Below, one piece after another: positions 12,968 through 22,945 of a stretch of DNA of 64,000 nt; the first letter of the stretch is position 1; each line of letters begins with the position of its first letter. The stretch lies in contig NOWV01000272.1 in the NCBI GenBank assembly GCA_003344405.1, forward strand, positions 1 through 64,000, written 5' to 3'. The DNA comes from Trichoplax sp. H2 (lineage: Eukaryota > Placozoa > Uniplacotomia > Trichoplacea). The position numbers and the translations under genes were made by a program. The notes under the pieces are model-generated. The model was not told where the DNA came from. It saw only the letters and a list, made by a program, of their open reading frames with translations, and did no database searches.

Positions 12968-14127
12968 TTGTTTATGACGTTATAGCAGGATGGGTGCATA
13001 TTTAGGTTCTATGAAGATTAAGACAATGGAACTCTCACAGTTTATTGTACACCACGTAACAAAATCAGTTACTAACCGTATTAAGCTAGATGATTGAGTA
13101 CATTGTTCTAGCTACATTTTCAAGCTTTATGCAATATTGTAACGAACGTTCAATGTTACGTAGATGAGAATTTTCCATATCTAATGTACATGATTGTTTG
13201 CTATTGTGGCTTATCGTTTGCATTAGCTTACCTTTTAAAGAGCTAATGCTAGAATATTTTTACAGTAGCATCACATTAAATCCTAACTTGATTGACAACG
13301 TGTTAAGGCAGGTCTTCGTGAAGACCTTTATTATTTTATCTTAATCTTCACATATATTTTATTGTACTATTGCAATGAATAGACAAACATAAGCCGTGTT
13401 ATTCAAGCACAACTTATGAACCCTATCTTAAATAAAATTATAAAATAATATAGCAGATGGTTGAAGATATTTGCAGGCATTTACGACTACCGAGTTCATC
13501 AATAAATTACCAATATTCATCATACACGTTTATCAATGAAACGCTTAGGTAAAAGAATCGTAGCATAATGTAGGATGGGCCCTTTTATGTACATATTGAT
13601 CTTTAAGTGCGCATTTGCCAAAGACTAGCTCTATATCGGTGAAAGCTTACAGTAATATCTGATCTATTATTTATAAATGTATTTAAAGTACTCGATTTTC
13701 CTTTAATAGCATAAGTTTAGAAGCAACAGTGATAGTATTATTTTGTGGAGTAAATTATTATACACGACTGACACGAATCAGATATTTTTAATTGAAAGTG
13801 AAACGATCATCATACATGTAGATCGTGCATTACTTTTCGTAAAATAAATATTATAACGACAGTTGTCCTCATGTTAAAAGTCAATTACTTCTTAGATTAA
13901 TACTGTAGATTAGTAATAATATTTCGTTGAAAATATAGCCAAATTATAGAATAACTTTTCATCTGAATAGGTAGAGGTTAACAGTATATTCATGCCAATG
14001 AGCAGTAAGCCGCAAGGTTTTTGTTCCCAAAATACTTATATAAACTTTGTGGAGACAATTCATGATCTCTATCGAGTATGCCACTCCTTTCAGACGGTTT
14101 TCAAAGGTTCGCATACTTGCTATGTTT
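12968..14127. other. Convergent intergenic gap, ERP44/STX17
   Basis: About 1.16 kb separates the stop codons of ERP44 (+) and STX17 (-). A canonical AATAAA for ERP44 lies at 13431-13436, about 460 nt after its stop. No gene, RNA or repeat is apparent. Confidence 0.6.
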
Positions 14128-15675
14128 CTACTCCTTTTTTTTAACGGTTTCATCAATTGCTCGTTGATTACGATTCTTTATAAGTGATCCACCGGCATAC
14201 CCAGCAAGTCCTCCAGCAACACCCGCAGCTAAACCCAAAAGTTTAATCCCGCTATAGACTGCCACAGCTGGTCCTCCAACAGCAGCACCTACTACAGCAC
14301 CCGTTACTGGAATTAACGCATACTTATACTTTCCGGCCTGAAAATAAAGGAATCGTTCAGTTGAAATTAATCGCTCCAAGGTTAAGAATGAGGTAAGCTG
14401 GACGATACCATGATCGCGTGATTACCTGAGCTAGACTCAAATTGCCCCGCTGAAGGTTACTTTGAGTACAATCTATATTATCAGATATCGATTCGATCGT
14501 TTCGCCTTGTTCCTAAATAAATATAGAGTTATCCAGTAAGGTCTCTAAGCTCGCAATATGTAGGAAAAGATAGGCTTACTCTTAACATCGTGACATAAGT
14601 TTCGGATAGCTCCTTGACTTCTAATAAATTCTAATGTAAATTTATGAAAATAATTTAAAATAAGTCTCCAAATAAAGCCACAGTATTAAAGATAGATACG
14701 GCTGTTCAAGTACTAGGTCAGAAAGGCTATTTTGAACAATGAAAGTCCGAGTCACCTTTTCTAACTTCTCCCACGATGCTTTAATTTCCTTCCTGTCTTC
14801 TTCTATAATGCTTAATTGAATTTGTTCACCATTATCGTCTAATAAGAATTAGATTGATCAATTTGCTTGAAAGATTCATTGGAGAATGACAAAGTATACG
14901 AAGTAATAAATGTAATTTGAAATTCTATAAATAAATTGCTTACCATCGGCTCCGGTATTTCTGTGAATAGCTCTTTTACTAGCGGTTTTATCTTCTGATA
15001 CCTCATCTATTTCTCGTTTGATATCACTTTGGATAATTTCAAATGAAGCAATAGAATCAAATGCTTTTTCCTTAACAACTTTTACACGTTGGTCAAACTT
15101 GGCCAAGTCTTCATCTTTAACTTGACATCTAGTTTTATCTAACTCTTTTAGAGTTGCCTTGAGTTGCTAAATGCAATCAGATAATGACGTGTTGAATGAA
15201 AGCTAGAGTAAATTTCTAGCGCTAGAAGAGTGATACTAACTATTCATTAGTGACATGCAGCACTCTTGGTAAAAGAGACCGAGCAATACGCTAATACTAC
15301 TATGCCAAAGAGTAGTAATTATGCTACTTTCATTTCGTTTTAGAAATATAAAAGAAATACCTCAATGAATGAAAGTAGCAGTCGATATACGAGAAAACTT
15401 ACATTCAAGGTGTTGACAACATGTAGTTGTTCTCGACGAAGCCTGCCCCAATCGCCAATATCTCTAAACTAAGGGATATCAAAATGATTAACTTAATAAC
15501 AATTCTAATGATGGTACATAACAGAATATGTTATAATTACACGTATTACTACCTTGATTATGTTTTCCTTCTGCTTAGCCAATCGATCTAGATTCGTTGG
15601 AATGGCGACTTCGGTAAAAGCGTTTAGTGATCTTTCTATAACACGCAGTGAATATTTGTCCTCTGCCATAGCCAT
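14128..15675 (-). CDS. STX17: Syntaxin-17, autophagosomal Qa-SNARE
   Basis: Qa-SNARE that drives autophagosome-lysosome fusion and also works at ER-mitochondria contacts. Seven minus-strand exons: 15675-15553 (start MAMAEDKYSLRV, then IPTNLDRLAKQKENI), 15468-15403 (DWGRLRREQLHVVNTLN), 15166-14944, 14838-14756, 14630-14580, 14512-14426 (SNARE half, EQGETIESISDNIDC to LSLAQ) and 14337-14128. The last exon encodes the hallmark tandem membrane hairpin, a glycine zipper rich in VVGAAVGGPAV and LAAGVAGGLAGYAGG, followed by a basic KNRNQRA tail. The Q in REQGE sits where the ionic-layer glutamine is expected. Exon 14630-14580 needs the acceptor before NLLEVKELSE, not the nearer one, to keep frame. 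Length and order match the family; the hairpin makes confusion with other syntaxins unlikely. Confidence 0.93.
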
Positions 15676-16936
15676 ACTGAAAAATCGCCGTTAAACAATA
15701 CGTCGTTATCGCTAAGTATATCATCTCCATTTCAGAATTATACTCGTAGTTGAATTGAATTGAATGGTGTGCAATAGCATATCTGTATTACCTTTTCTCT
15801 GTTGGTGTAACACTGTAGATAATTAATTATAGTTGGGAAAATTTCTGGAAAGGAAAATATTATGTAGTATGAGAATTTTTGATAGCAAGAAATATAAGTA
15901 GAGACCATTCATAATTCGCAATAGGATTGCGGTCAGTAAAGCTAGCAATCAACAAGACAGAATTGAGGCTTGGTTATATGTATCAAGGTGACTGTAACTT
16001 TAATTAGAGAAAGCATTTTAAACCACTACTGTTATTCGTTCAATCTACCTCTTCTTTTCGCCATATCAACAGTAAAGTGGTGCATATAGCACCTTACATC
16101 GTGCAGAGTACAGTATAATATAGCAAGTGATCGCTGATGGATAATTTAACATAACATTTGCCTACAGTATACTGTACTGTACAGTATATCGATTAGTACT
16201 AGTAGTTTAATTGAGTCTGCAATAGACTGTACTCGTATCCAGTCAATTCAGTTTTGAATTAAGACACAAAATGTAACATGATTATTTGTAATGATGTTAC
16301 TTACAAGGTTAAAAAGGAATTCTTGCTTTCATCCGTAGTAAGGACCTACGTATGCTTTGCCAATCAGCCCAATCAATATTTTATCGTGTTGTGCTGCAAA
16401 TCGCCCCCAATCCAATCTTTGTCACAGTCTTGAGAGATCAACACGGAGATTTGTCTTAATGGATGAGATTTTTTGCGTTTACTTACAGAAGGTAATTTTG
16501 AATAATTTGAAGACTTGAAGTCGTTGTACCCATAGTCAAGAAACAGTTTATTAGAGTATTAATTTCTCCTACTACTGTATTGATATTTTCGATGTTGTAG
16601 TGCCACGCTGGCAGCCGAGTTCCTATCCCAACAGCCAAGTCAATATGAATTACCAATACTGTATAGGATTTGGTGTGACTAATAGCGTTCCAACTGATAC
16701 TAAGATTGGTGTTAATCAGTCTCAAGCAAATTGAAACCAAATGAAATGCCAGCGAATAGAAGAAAGAGAGAGACAGCAAGGAAAAGATTCTAACAATCGG
16801 AGCAATAAGCATAAAAAGAAGTTTGGCAAAATTCGACTATCTTGTAGTATCCAATCCAAGCGGCATTAGACCGGATCGTAAACACTTGTATGGGGCCTTG
16901 TTCAAAACAAAACAAATGGACGTCAATCCAGTTCAA
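15676..16936. other. Divergent intergenic gap, STX17/CRYM
   Basis: Mostly AT-rich sequence. One palindromic word run (tactgtactgtacagtat) lies near 16167-16185. A possible minus-strand exon at 16497-16812 is listed separately. Nothing else supported. Confidence 0.5.
16497..16812 (-). CDS. Hypothetical exon with hydrophobic N-terminus
   Basis: An ATG-initiated frame of about 105 codons begins MLIAPIVRIFSLLSLSFFYS, which looks like a signal peptide or signal anchor, and ends at a consensus donor (gtaagt, at 16496 on the minus strand). It has no recognisable domain. No downstream exon could be assigned, and it would break the strict strand alternation only if independent of STX17. It could be a lineage-specific secreted protein or a chance frame. 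Confidence 0.2.
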
Positions 16937-16940
16937 TCCA

Positions 16941-17354
16941 CTTGCTATTGCGGCCCTCTATAGTAATCCTGTTGCTATTGCGGCCCTCTATAGTAATCCA
17001 GTTGCTATTGCGGCCCTCTATAGTAATCCTGTTGCTATTGCGGCCCTCTATAGTAATCCTGTTGCTATTGCGGCCCTCTATAGTAATCCTGTTACTATTG
17101 CGGCCCTCTATAGTAATCCACTTGCTATTGCGGGCCTCTATAGTAATCCTGTTGCTATTGCGGCCCTCCATAGTAATCCACTTGCTATTGCGGGCCTCTA
17201 TAGTAATCCTGTTGCTATTGCGGCCCTCTATAGTAATCCACTTGCTATTGCGGCCCTCTATAGTAATCCACTTGCTATTGCGGCCCTCTATAGTAATCCA
17301 GTTGCCTTTGCGACCCTCTATAGTAATCCTGTTGCTATTGCGGCCCCCTATCGT
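16941..17354. repeat. Minisatellite, 14 units of exactly 30 bp
   Basis: Units start at 16941, 16971 and every 30 bp to 17331, with consensus kttgctattgcggccc followed by tctatagtaatccw. Units differ at few positions (cct-g versus cca-c at the junction; single changes in gggcc, tccat, gttac). As 30 is a multiple of three and the unit lacks stops in several frames, it creates long spurious open frames on both strands (decapeptide VAIAALYSNP). Each unit carries a CTCTATAGTAAT element. The array lies about 350 bp upstream of the CRYM start codon. Confidence 0.95.
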
Positions 17355-17359
17355 ACTGT

Positions 17360-17570
17360 AGTCCTGTTCCTATTACAGTACTGTACTGATGTACAGTACA
17401 GTACTGTAGAGCACTGTACAGCGTACAGTGTACTGTACAGTACTGTACTAGCACTGTCTGGCAGGGACCAGTTGATGAAGCTTCAGACCCAACTGTACCA
17501 CCTACTACACTATAGTAATACTGTTGCTCTTGCGTTACTCTATAGTATTACTGTACTGTAGAGATGTAGA
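17360..17570. repeat. Palindromic TACTGTAC cluster abutting the minisatellite
   Basis: Directly after the last 30-bp unit come interleaved ACTGT/ACAGT words (for example tacagtactgtactgatgt and gtgtactgtacagtactg). They are followed by two degraded unit-like pieces (ctctatagtattactgtact at about 17531-17550). This places the palindromic repeat immediately upstream of the CRYM coding sequence. Confidence 0.8.
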
Positions 17571-17701
17571 GCACCGGACTAGCTGGGACTTCTTGATGAA
17601 CCTGCAGAAATTTTCTGTCGCAAGCTGTGCATGATAGAATTACTGCAGCCAATATCTCACCTATCACACGATTTACCATCAGTAGATTGGTGCTTGGCAT
17701 C

Positions 17702-18646
17702 ATGTCCAATTTATTATTTATCGACGAGAAAACTGTCCAATCTCTCCTTGATATTCGACAGCTTGTAGACATCATCGAGAGAGCATTAATTAATTTTTCC
17801 ATCAAGGCGGAAACCATAGCCCAACCTATTCGCACTGTTGTCAATATCCCATCTCAATCTGCTCATTTCTTTAATATGCCATGCTATTCACAACAAGATA
17901 ATGCGTTGGCAACCAAGTTAGCCTGTCTATTCCCTAATAACTACAAACTTGCTTTACCTACAATTCATGCTGTAATATTACTATTTGACTGCAACACTGG
18001 AGTTCCACAAGCGATCATTGACGCTGATTATGTGACTGAAATGAGAACTGCTGCTGCTTCGGCTGTCGCTACCAAATATCTAGTCAATGACAATTGCAAC
18101 ATCTTATGTATTATAGGTTCAGGGGCTCAAGCTCGCAGTCACCTGCTGGTGATGAAGGCGATATTTCAATTTTCAGAAATTAGAATATGTTCTCGAAGTA
18201 AAAGCAATGCTGAAAGGTTAGCTAAGGACACCAATACACATGCAGTAATCTATGATTGTGTACAAGATGCTGTTCAAGATGCTGATGTCATATGTACTAC
18301 TACCAATACTGTCGATCCAATTGTTTTTGAGAAGTGGATTAAGCAAGGAGCTCATATTAATGCTGTCGGTGCTTGTACACCTCAGCGACGTGAAATAGAT
18401 GGTGAATTAATGCGTAATGCTGTCGTTGTTGCTGATAGCCGAGAATCGGCTAAGAATGAGGCTGGCGATATTATTCTCGCAAATGCTTCGGTCGATGCCG
18501 AAATTGGAGAGATTGCATCTGGTAAAGTAACCATTGATACCAATCAAACAACAGTATTTGAATCTCTTGGATTAGCAATCGAGGATGCAGTCTGTGCACG
18601 TCTTATTTACGATCTTTATAATAGCCGTAATGTAACTACGTCATAA
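17702..18646 (+). CDS. CRYM: Mu-crystallin / ketimine reductase (ornithine cyclodeaminase fold), intronless
   Basis: NAD(P)H-dependent cytosolic ketimine reductase of the ornithine cyclodeaminase/mu-crystallin family; the vertebrate protein also binds thyroid hormone. The single open frame from MSNLLFIDEKTVQSLLDI gives 314 residues, the usual family length. Visible features: QPIRTVVNIP near residue 49; ALATKLACLFP; substrate-loop EMRTAAASAVATKYL; dinucleotide-binding glycine motif CIIGSGAQARSH near residue 136; GAHINAVGACTP near 220; and C-terminal TTVFESLGLAIEDAVCARLI. All match CRYM closely in order. The frame stays open 25 codons upstream, but the ATG at 17702 aligns with the family start. 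It has no introns, unlike its neighbours, which suggests a retrocopy or acquired single-exon gene. Sequence features look animal rather than bacterial, but I cannot build a tree here. Confidence 0.95.
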   Translation: MSNLLFIDEKTVQSLLDIRQLVDIIERALINFSIKAETIAQPIRTVVNIPSQSAHFFNMPCYSQQDNALATKLACLFPNNYKLALPTIHAVILLFDCNTGVPQAIIDADYVTEMRTAAASAVATKYLVNDNCNILCIIGSGAQARSHLLVMKAIFQFSEIRICSRSKSNAERLAKDTNTHAVIYDCVQDAVQDADVICTTTNTVDPIVFEKWIKQGAHINAVGACTPQRREIDGELMRNAVVVADSRESAKNEAGDIILANASVDAEIGEIASGKVTIDTNQTTVFESLGLAIEDAVCARLIYDLYNSRNVTTS

Positions 18647-21493
18647 TGACAATCTTTGCTCTCACAACCTAATGCCTTCCAGTTTTGTCATGTCTAAGTC
18701 TAAAATGCAGATGATATCGTCAATCGCAAACCTGACATGACTAATTGTCCGTACGCAACGCAAATTGTTATTCTTCGTATTCAGTATAAGAAATATCAGT
18801 TCTCTTGTCGTTCAAATTTCGATTCCTATGTGGATTGTTTTTGTAAAAATTATACTCTAAAAAATGGGTAAAATTATTCAATCTGCTGATGGAATCTCGC
18901 TGAAATGATATTAATGACGACGAATGGACGAAATTTGAACGTGATTAATTATTTAGAGCAATTTACAGTATAATTTATACGTGTATAATACTGTACGTTT
19001 TGGTCAACGATTTTTCAATTTTCTTACTAGCATTGGCACATAAAATTTTGACTATTTTAATATAATCTGTTATACGCTTTTAAAATCGACATACTTACAA
19101 TTAGAAGAATAAAAAAGAACTCGCATTGATTGTTACAATAATTTTAAAAAGTTTTGAATGTGTTAGTTGATTGATTTTGTGGCAGGTACCTGTACCATGT
19201 ATGCTACCACTACAAAGATACTGTTCATGCATCGAGTACTTTAAATGTAAAGCGCATTTATTGGAGTTATAAGTACAGTAATGTATATCTCCTTTATGGA
19301 TGTGATAAAGCGTCTTCTCAAAAATACAACAAGAACAGCAGTTTCTTGTAAACTTCACTTTATTACATAAGATTAGGTTCGTCTCAACTACCAAGGGCTA
19401 TCTAACTGCAATCAGACTATCTCTGCACTATCTGAATGATAATTGTCATTCACAATTTATATACAATTACAATGGCGTAACATGCACTTATGATATTATT
19501 ATAAATACCGCAGTATGGATACAGTATAGAGTCGTCGATGTCAACTATTCAGCCAATTCATTCTCACTAACATTTGAAATTCAAGAACTGTAAGATGTGA
19601 TAAATGCAAAGCGTTTGATGTTATAACAAGACGACTTTGATATAGTAATCGAATAGCTTTTAACTTAGTAAAGATAATTATTACTTTCAATAACCCATTC
19701 TAAGTAACGCCAAAAGTGTTAACTATATGATCATTTCTCCTTCTCACATCGTTACCGAGCAATTTTAAAAGTCTACAAATATACCACAGCGTTGACTTGC
19801 AAAAGATTAATTTATTTTTGAATTTATAGTTATTTTGATAGAATTATATCAATTGAAATTACGTACATTACCTGCTTACGATTATCGGGTTCGGAGATAT
19901 TGATCAACATTTAATAACACATTACAATAACTTAAATCACAAAGTAGATGACTGCAGTATACGCGTAATTTTATTTGGTTAATTGTGATATTCCTGTACA
20001 GCTCTACTGCATAAAAAATTTACATAATACGGTAAATACAAATTGCAAATAATTTCAATAGGAATCGAAAGTCAAAAATTAATTATATTAGTGGAGTCAC
20101 GTAATCAATTCTTTTATAATAGTGATAATAATACGAGTATGACATTATCATCTTTAAATACAGCAACTATATTACGACGATGCTTTTAATACATACTCGT
20201 ACAATTCATCAACATTTGACTTGCTGTGCGCTATTAGTAATAGTTGAATGCAGTATTTATACAAGCAAATTATAACTGGCTGCGAAGACTACGTAGTTAA
20301 AATGATAGCTGCAGCTTTAAATCTTCAATATGGATTAAATATTGTAATAAATCTGAGGATGAATACTGTCTTAACGCATAATTACAAGGTTAAGTTTAGA
20401 ATATTGGGAAACAATATTGAGTTCGTTCAGCTTACTATAGAGATTGAAAATTTTTTTAATTACTAGTTTGATACATTGTTAATTCTCCGATTGACTATTG
20501 TTATAATAGTTTAATAATCCTATTCGCAGCCAACAGTGACTGGCGCTATAAATTATTATATAATATCTTCGCTATCATAGATGAAGTTTCAGTATAATAT
20601 TAATAGTTAAACTTGAAATGATTATGTTACAGTAAAAATTATGGTCAATGCATAACGTATAACTTTGACCTGGCTTAAATAAGATAAAGAATTAGCTTAT
20701 ACATAACATAATAATATATGACCACACGTGTACCGTGATGCATTTTAATTCTTGATTTCTTAATTTAAGTGACCAACTGCACTGTCATTAGCATTTAGTC
20801 TTAAATTTCATATTCATGGATAGACTGGAATAAATAATTTCACATCTTATTTCAATCATCATACGAACATTATGATATATTTTAATACGAAATATTGAGG
20901 CCACATTTTGGCCATGACAATGAAATGAAAGTAATCCAGTATAGACATACAACAAAATGAAATCTATACTCTATACGATTGACTTTTACTCATATTATGA
21001 CTGCTCATACCTACACTACAATACAAGCGCTTAGAAATACTATAGTACCATCCGAATAGCTGCCATCATGATAATTTACTGTTAAACAATTAATATCCTA
21101 ATTTTTCTGTTAAGATATTATGCAATGGTATATCCTTCCCAAGGAACTTACACCAATGATATTAATCCAGTATCACTATTAGAACACGATTGGATATTGA
21201 CTGAAATAAGATAAAGTTTAGTACAATAGTTGTGATACGTTATTCTTAAAGTCTAATCTCAACAGCTATTTAGCGTATAGACGATAATCTTCATTTAAAT
21301 TTTATATTTCATGACTGTCTGAAGTATTCTATCCTCGGTAAAAACCTGCCAGGGAAATTTATATTACATTATCTCGTTAAAGCTATTTCTTATAGAAATC
21401 TGTATGGTAAAGAATTCAGATATGTAAGATATTCTATATAGCTCTATTTATTTGGCGTCGATAGGCATCAAGCTTTTAAAGTATAATTGTAAA
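18647..21493. other. Convergent intergenic gap, CRYM/GPCR
   Basis: About 2.8 kb of AT-rich sequence without a supportable gene. Short open frames at 19101-19394 and 20248-20466 show no domain, splice context or family resemblance. No repeat cluster is visible. Confidence 0.55.
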
Positions 21494-22945
21494 TTAAGAT
21501 AAATCGATTCGAGTTGCCGATACTGATTGTGGGAAATTTAACTTTGCCACTTTTTCGTGAGTTGCCCATTTACATAACTTTAATCGAATTCGCCGCCTTC
21601 CAAAGATATAAATATAAGGACTAAGGATCGAATTTGCGTAGACAATACGACTAGTCCATAATTCTAGTATATGGATACCTTGGCCCAATAGCATATTTTG
21701 GCTGTCGAACAATCGAAGAGAGATAAATATCTGTCGTAAAAAGAAAAAGCGCGTCAACAGGAAAGGTCCATGATAAAACGATCATACTTTAGATAAAATT
21801 ACACGTAGAATAGCACGGAATATGCAAATTAACTGATAGGAAAATAATTGATTTGACTATTTAAAAGCAGTGAACTAGCCAAAAAGGACTTAACTAAGAT
21901 TGGAGTCATAATGCAACTTAACAAAATGCGATCAATTTTAATGAACTTAATTCTATAGGGCAGAATACTGCAAGCTAGTATAAATGGAGCTCAGTACATA
22001 AATTTCATCAAAGGAAAGACTATGAAAGTAAAATATAATATTTTACTTTTTTTGAGCGCATAGAAGTAAATAATCATGATTTTATTGTATTGGGAAGATT
22101 ATGATTAATAAACTAAATTTACCGTTATATTAAGTAAAATATAGACTAACCGTATGGGGCAACCAAGATACACAAAATGCCAGAGAAGTTAAAAGTAGAA
22201 TGCACGTCATTTCTTTTTCGTCACTCATTTGGCGTTTACCTTTACGCTTAGCCATTTGCCGACTCTCACGTCTTTTCATGGTCATTTTGTATAGCGCCAT
22301 GATAACAATACAGTTACAAGATATTGATAAAATAATACCAAAAAGATTATTAACAATAGTAACCCAAGCGAAAGCTTGATTGTCAGGACTGCCCCATTCG
22401 AAATTGCAATAGGTACATGGATAACGAAGTTTAATGGAATGTGGGCCAAATACTGGCAATAAAGAAACTACACCAGTATAAAGAGTTATTGCAAATAGTA
22501 CTTTATTTACGAAACCTAGAGCGAAATGTTTATCATAAAGAAATGGCCAGACAAACGATATTAATCGCTCTATGCTCGAAGTTACGATAACATGAAAGGA
22601 GAAATTTTGAAAGAAGTAACGCGATAATGCGTAATAGTAGCAACCAAATTCGCCAAAAACCCAACGTTTTAGCCAATAAGATGCAACACTTAGCGAATAT
22701 GTACATATTGCAACCATGGTATCTGCAAAGCAGGATGTAAATAATAGTAGAAGAGGTATACGTTTCTGATAACGAAATGATATCCAAGTTAAAACGCAGC
22801 CTAGTAAATTACTCCAGAAAATAGCTTGCTGAATAAATGTCCAGATGATGCCATTTTCAATTAAGATTTGATGTGTAACAGCGGTATTATAGCACCGAGT
22901 GTCTATCGATGTCAAATTGTTCTGCATCTTGGCTGTCGATATCAT
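21494..22945 (-). CDS. Class A GPCR resembling prostanoid receptors
   Basis: Two minus-strand exons: 22945-22151 (TM1-TM6) and 21730-21494 (TM7 and tail), joined in phase 0 at LPHT/IFISLR. Seven-helix layout: TM1 WTFIQQAIFWSNLLGCVL; TM2 IPLLLLFTSCFADTMVA; TM3 starting at a conserved Cys (FGEFGC) and ending SSIERLISF, an E-R-L form of the DRY motif; extracellular loop 2 with RYPCTYCNFEWG; TM5 NLFGIILSISCNCIVIMAL; basic loop 3; TM6 ending CVSWLP; TM7 SRIVYANSILSPYIYIFG. The TM3 E-R motif, the YPxTxC loop and the arginine plus S/D-P-x-x-Y pattern in TM7 are shared with prostaglandin receptors. No TM7 lysine is seen, so it is not an opsin. Ligand unknown. Other class A subfamilies remain possible. 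Confidence 0.75.

Noticed and set aside
16941-17354. Possible CRISPR-like array
   Set aside because: Units are directly adjacent without variable spacers, and the DNA is eukaryotic.
16890-17561. 223-codon frame with a ten-residue repeat, and matching frames in other phases and on the minus strand
   Set aside because: Period 30 is divisible by three and the unit has no stops, so all such frames stay open together. No splice or start context, and no coding bias.
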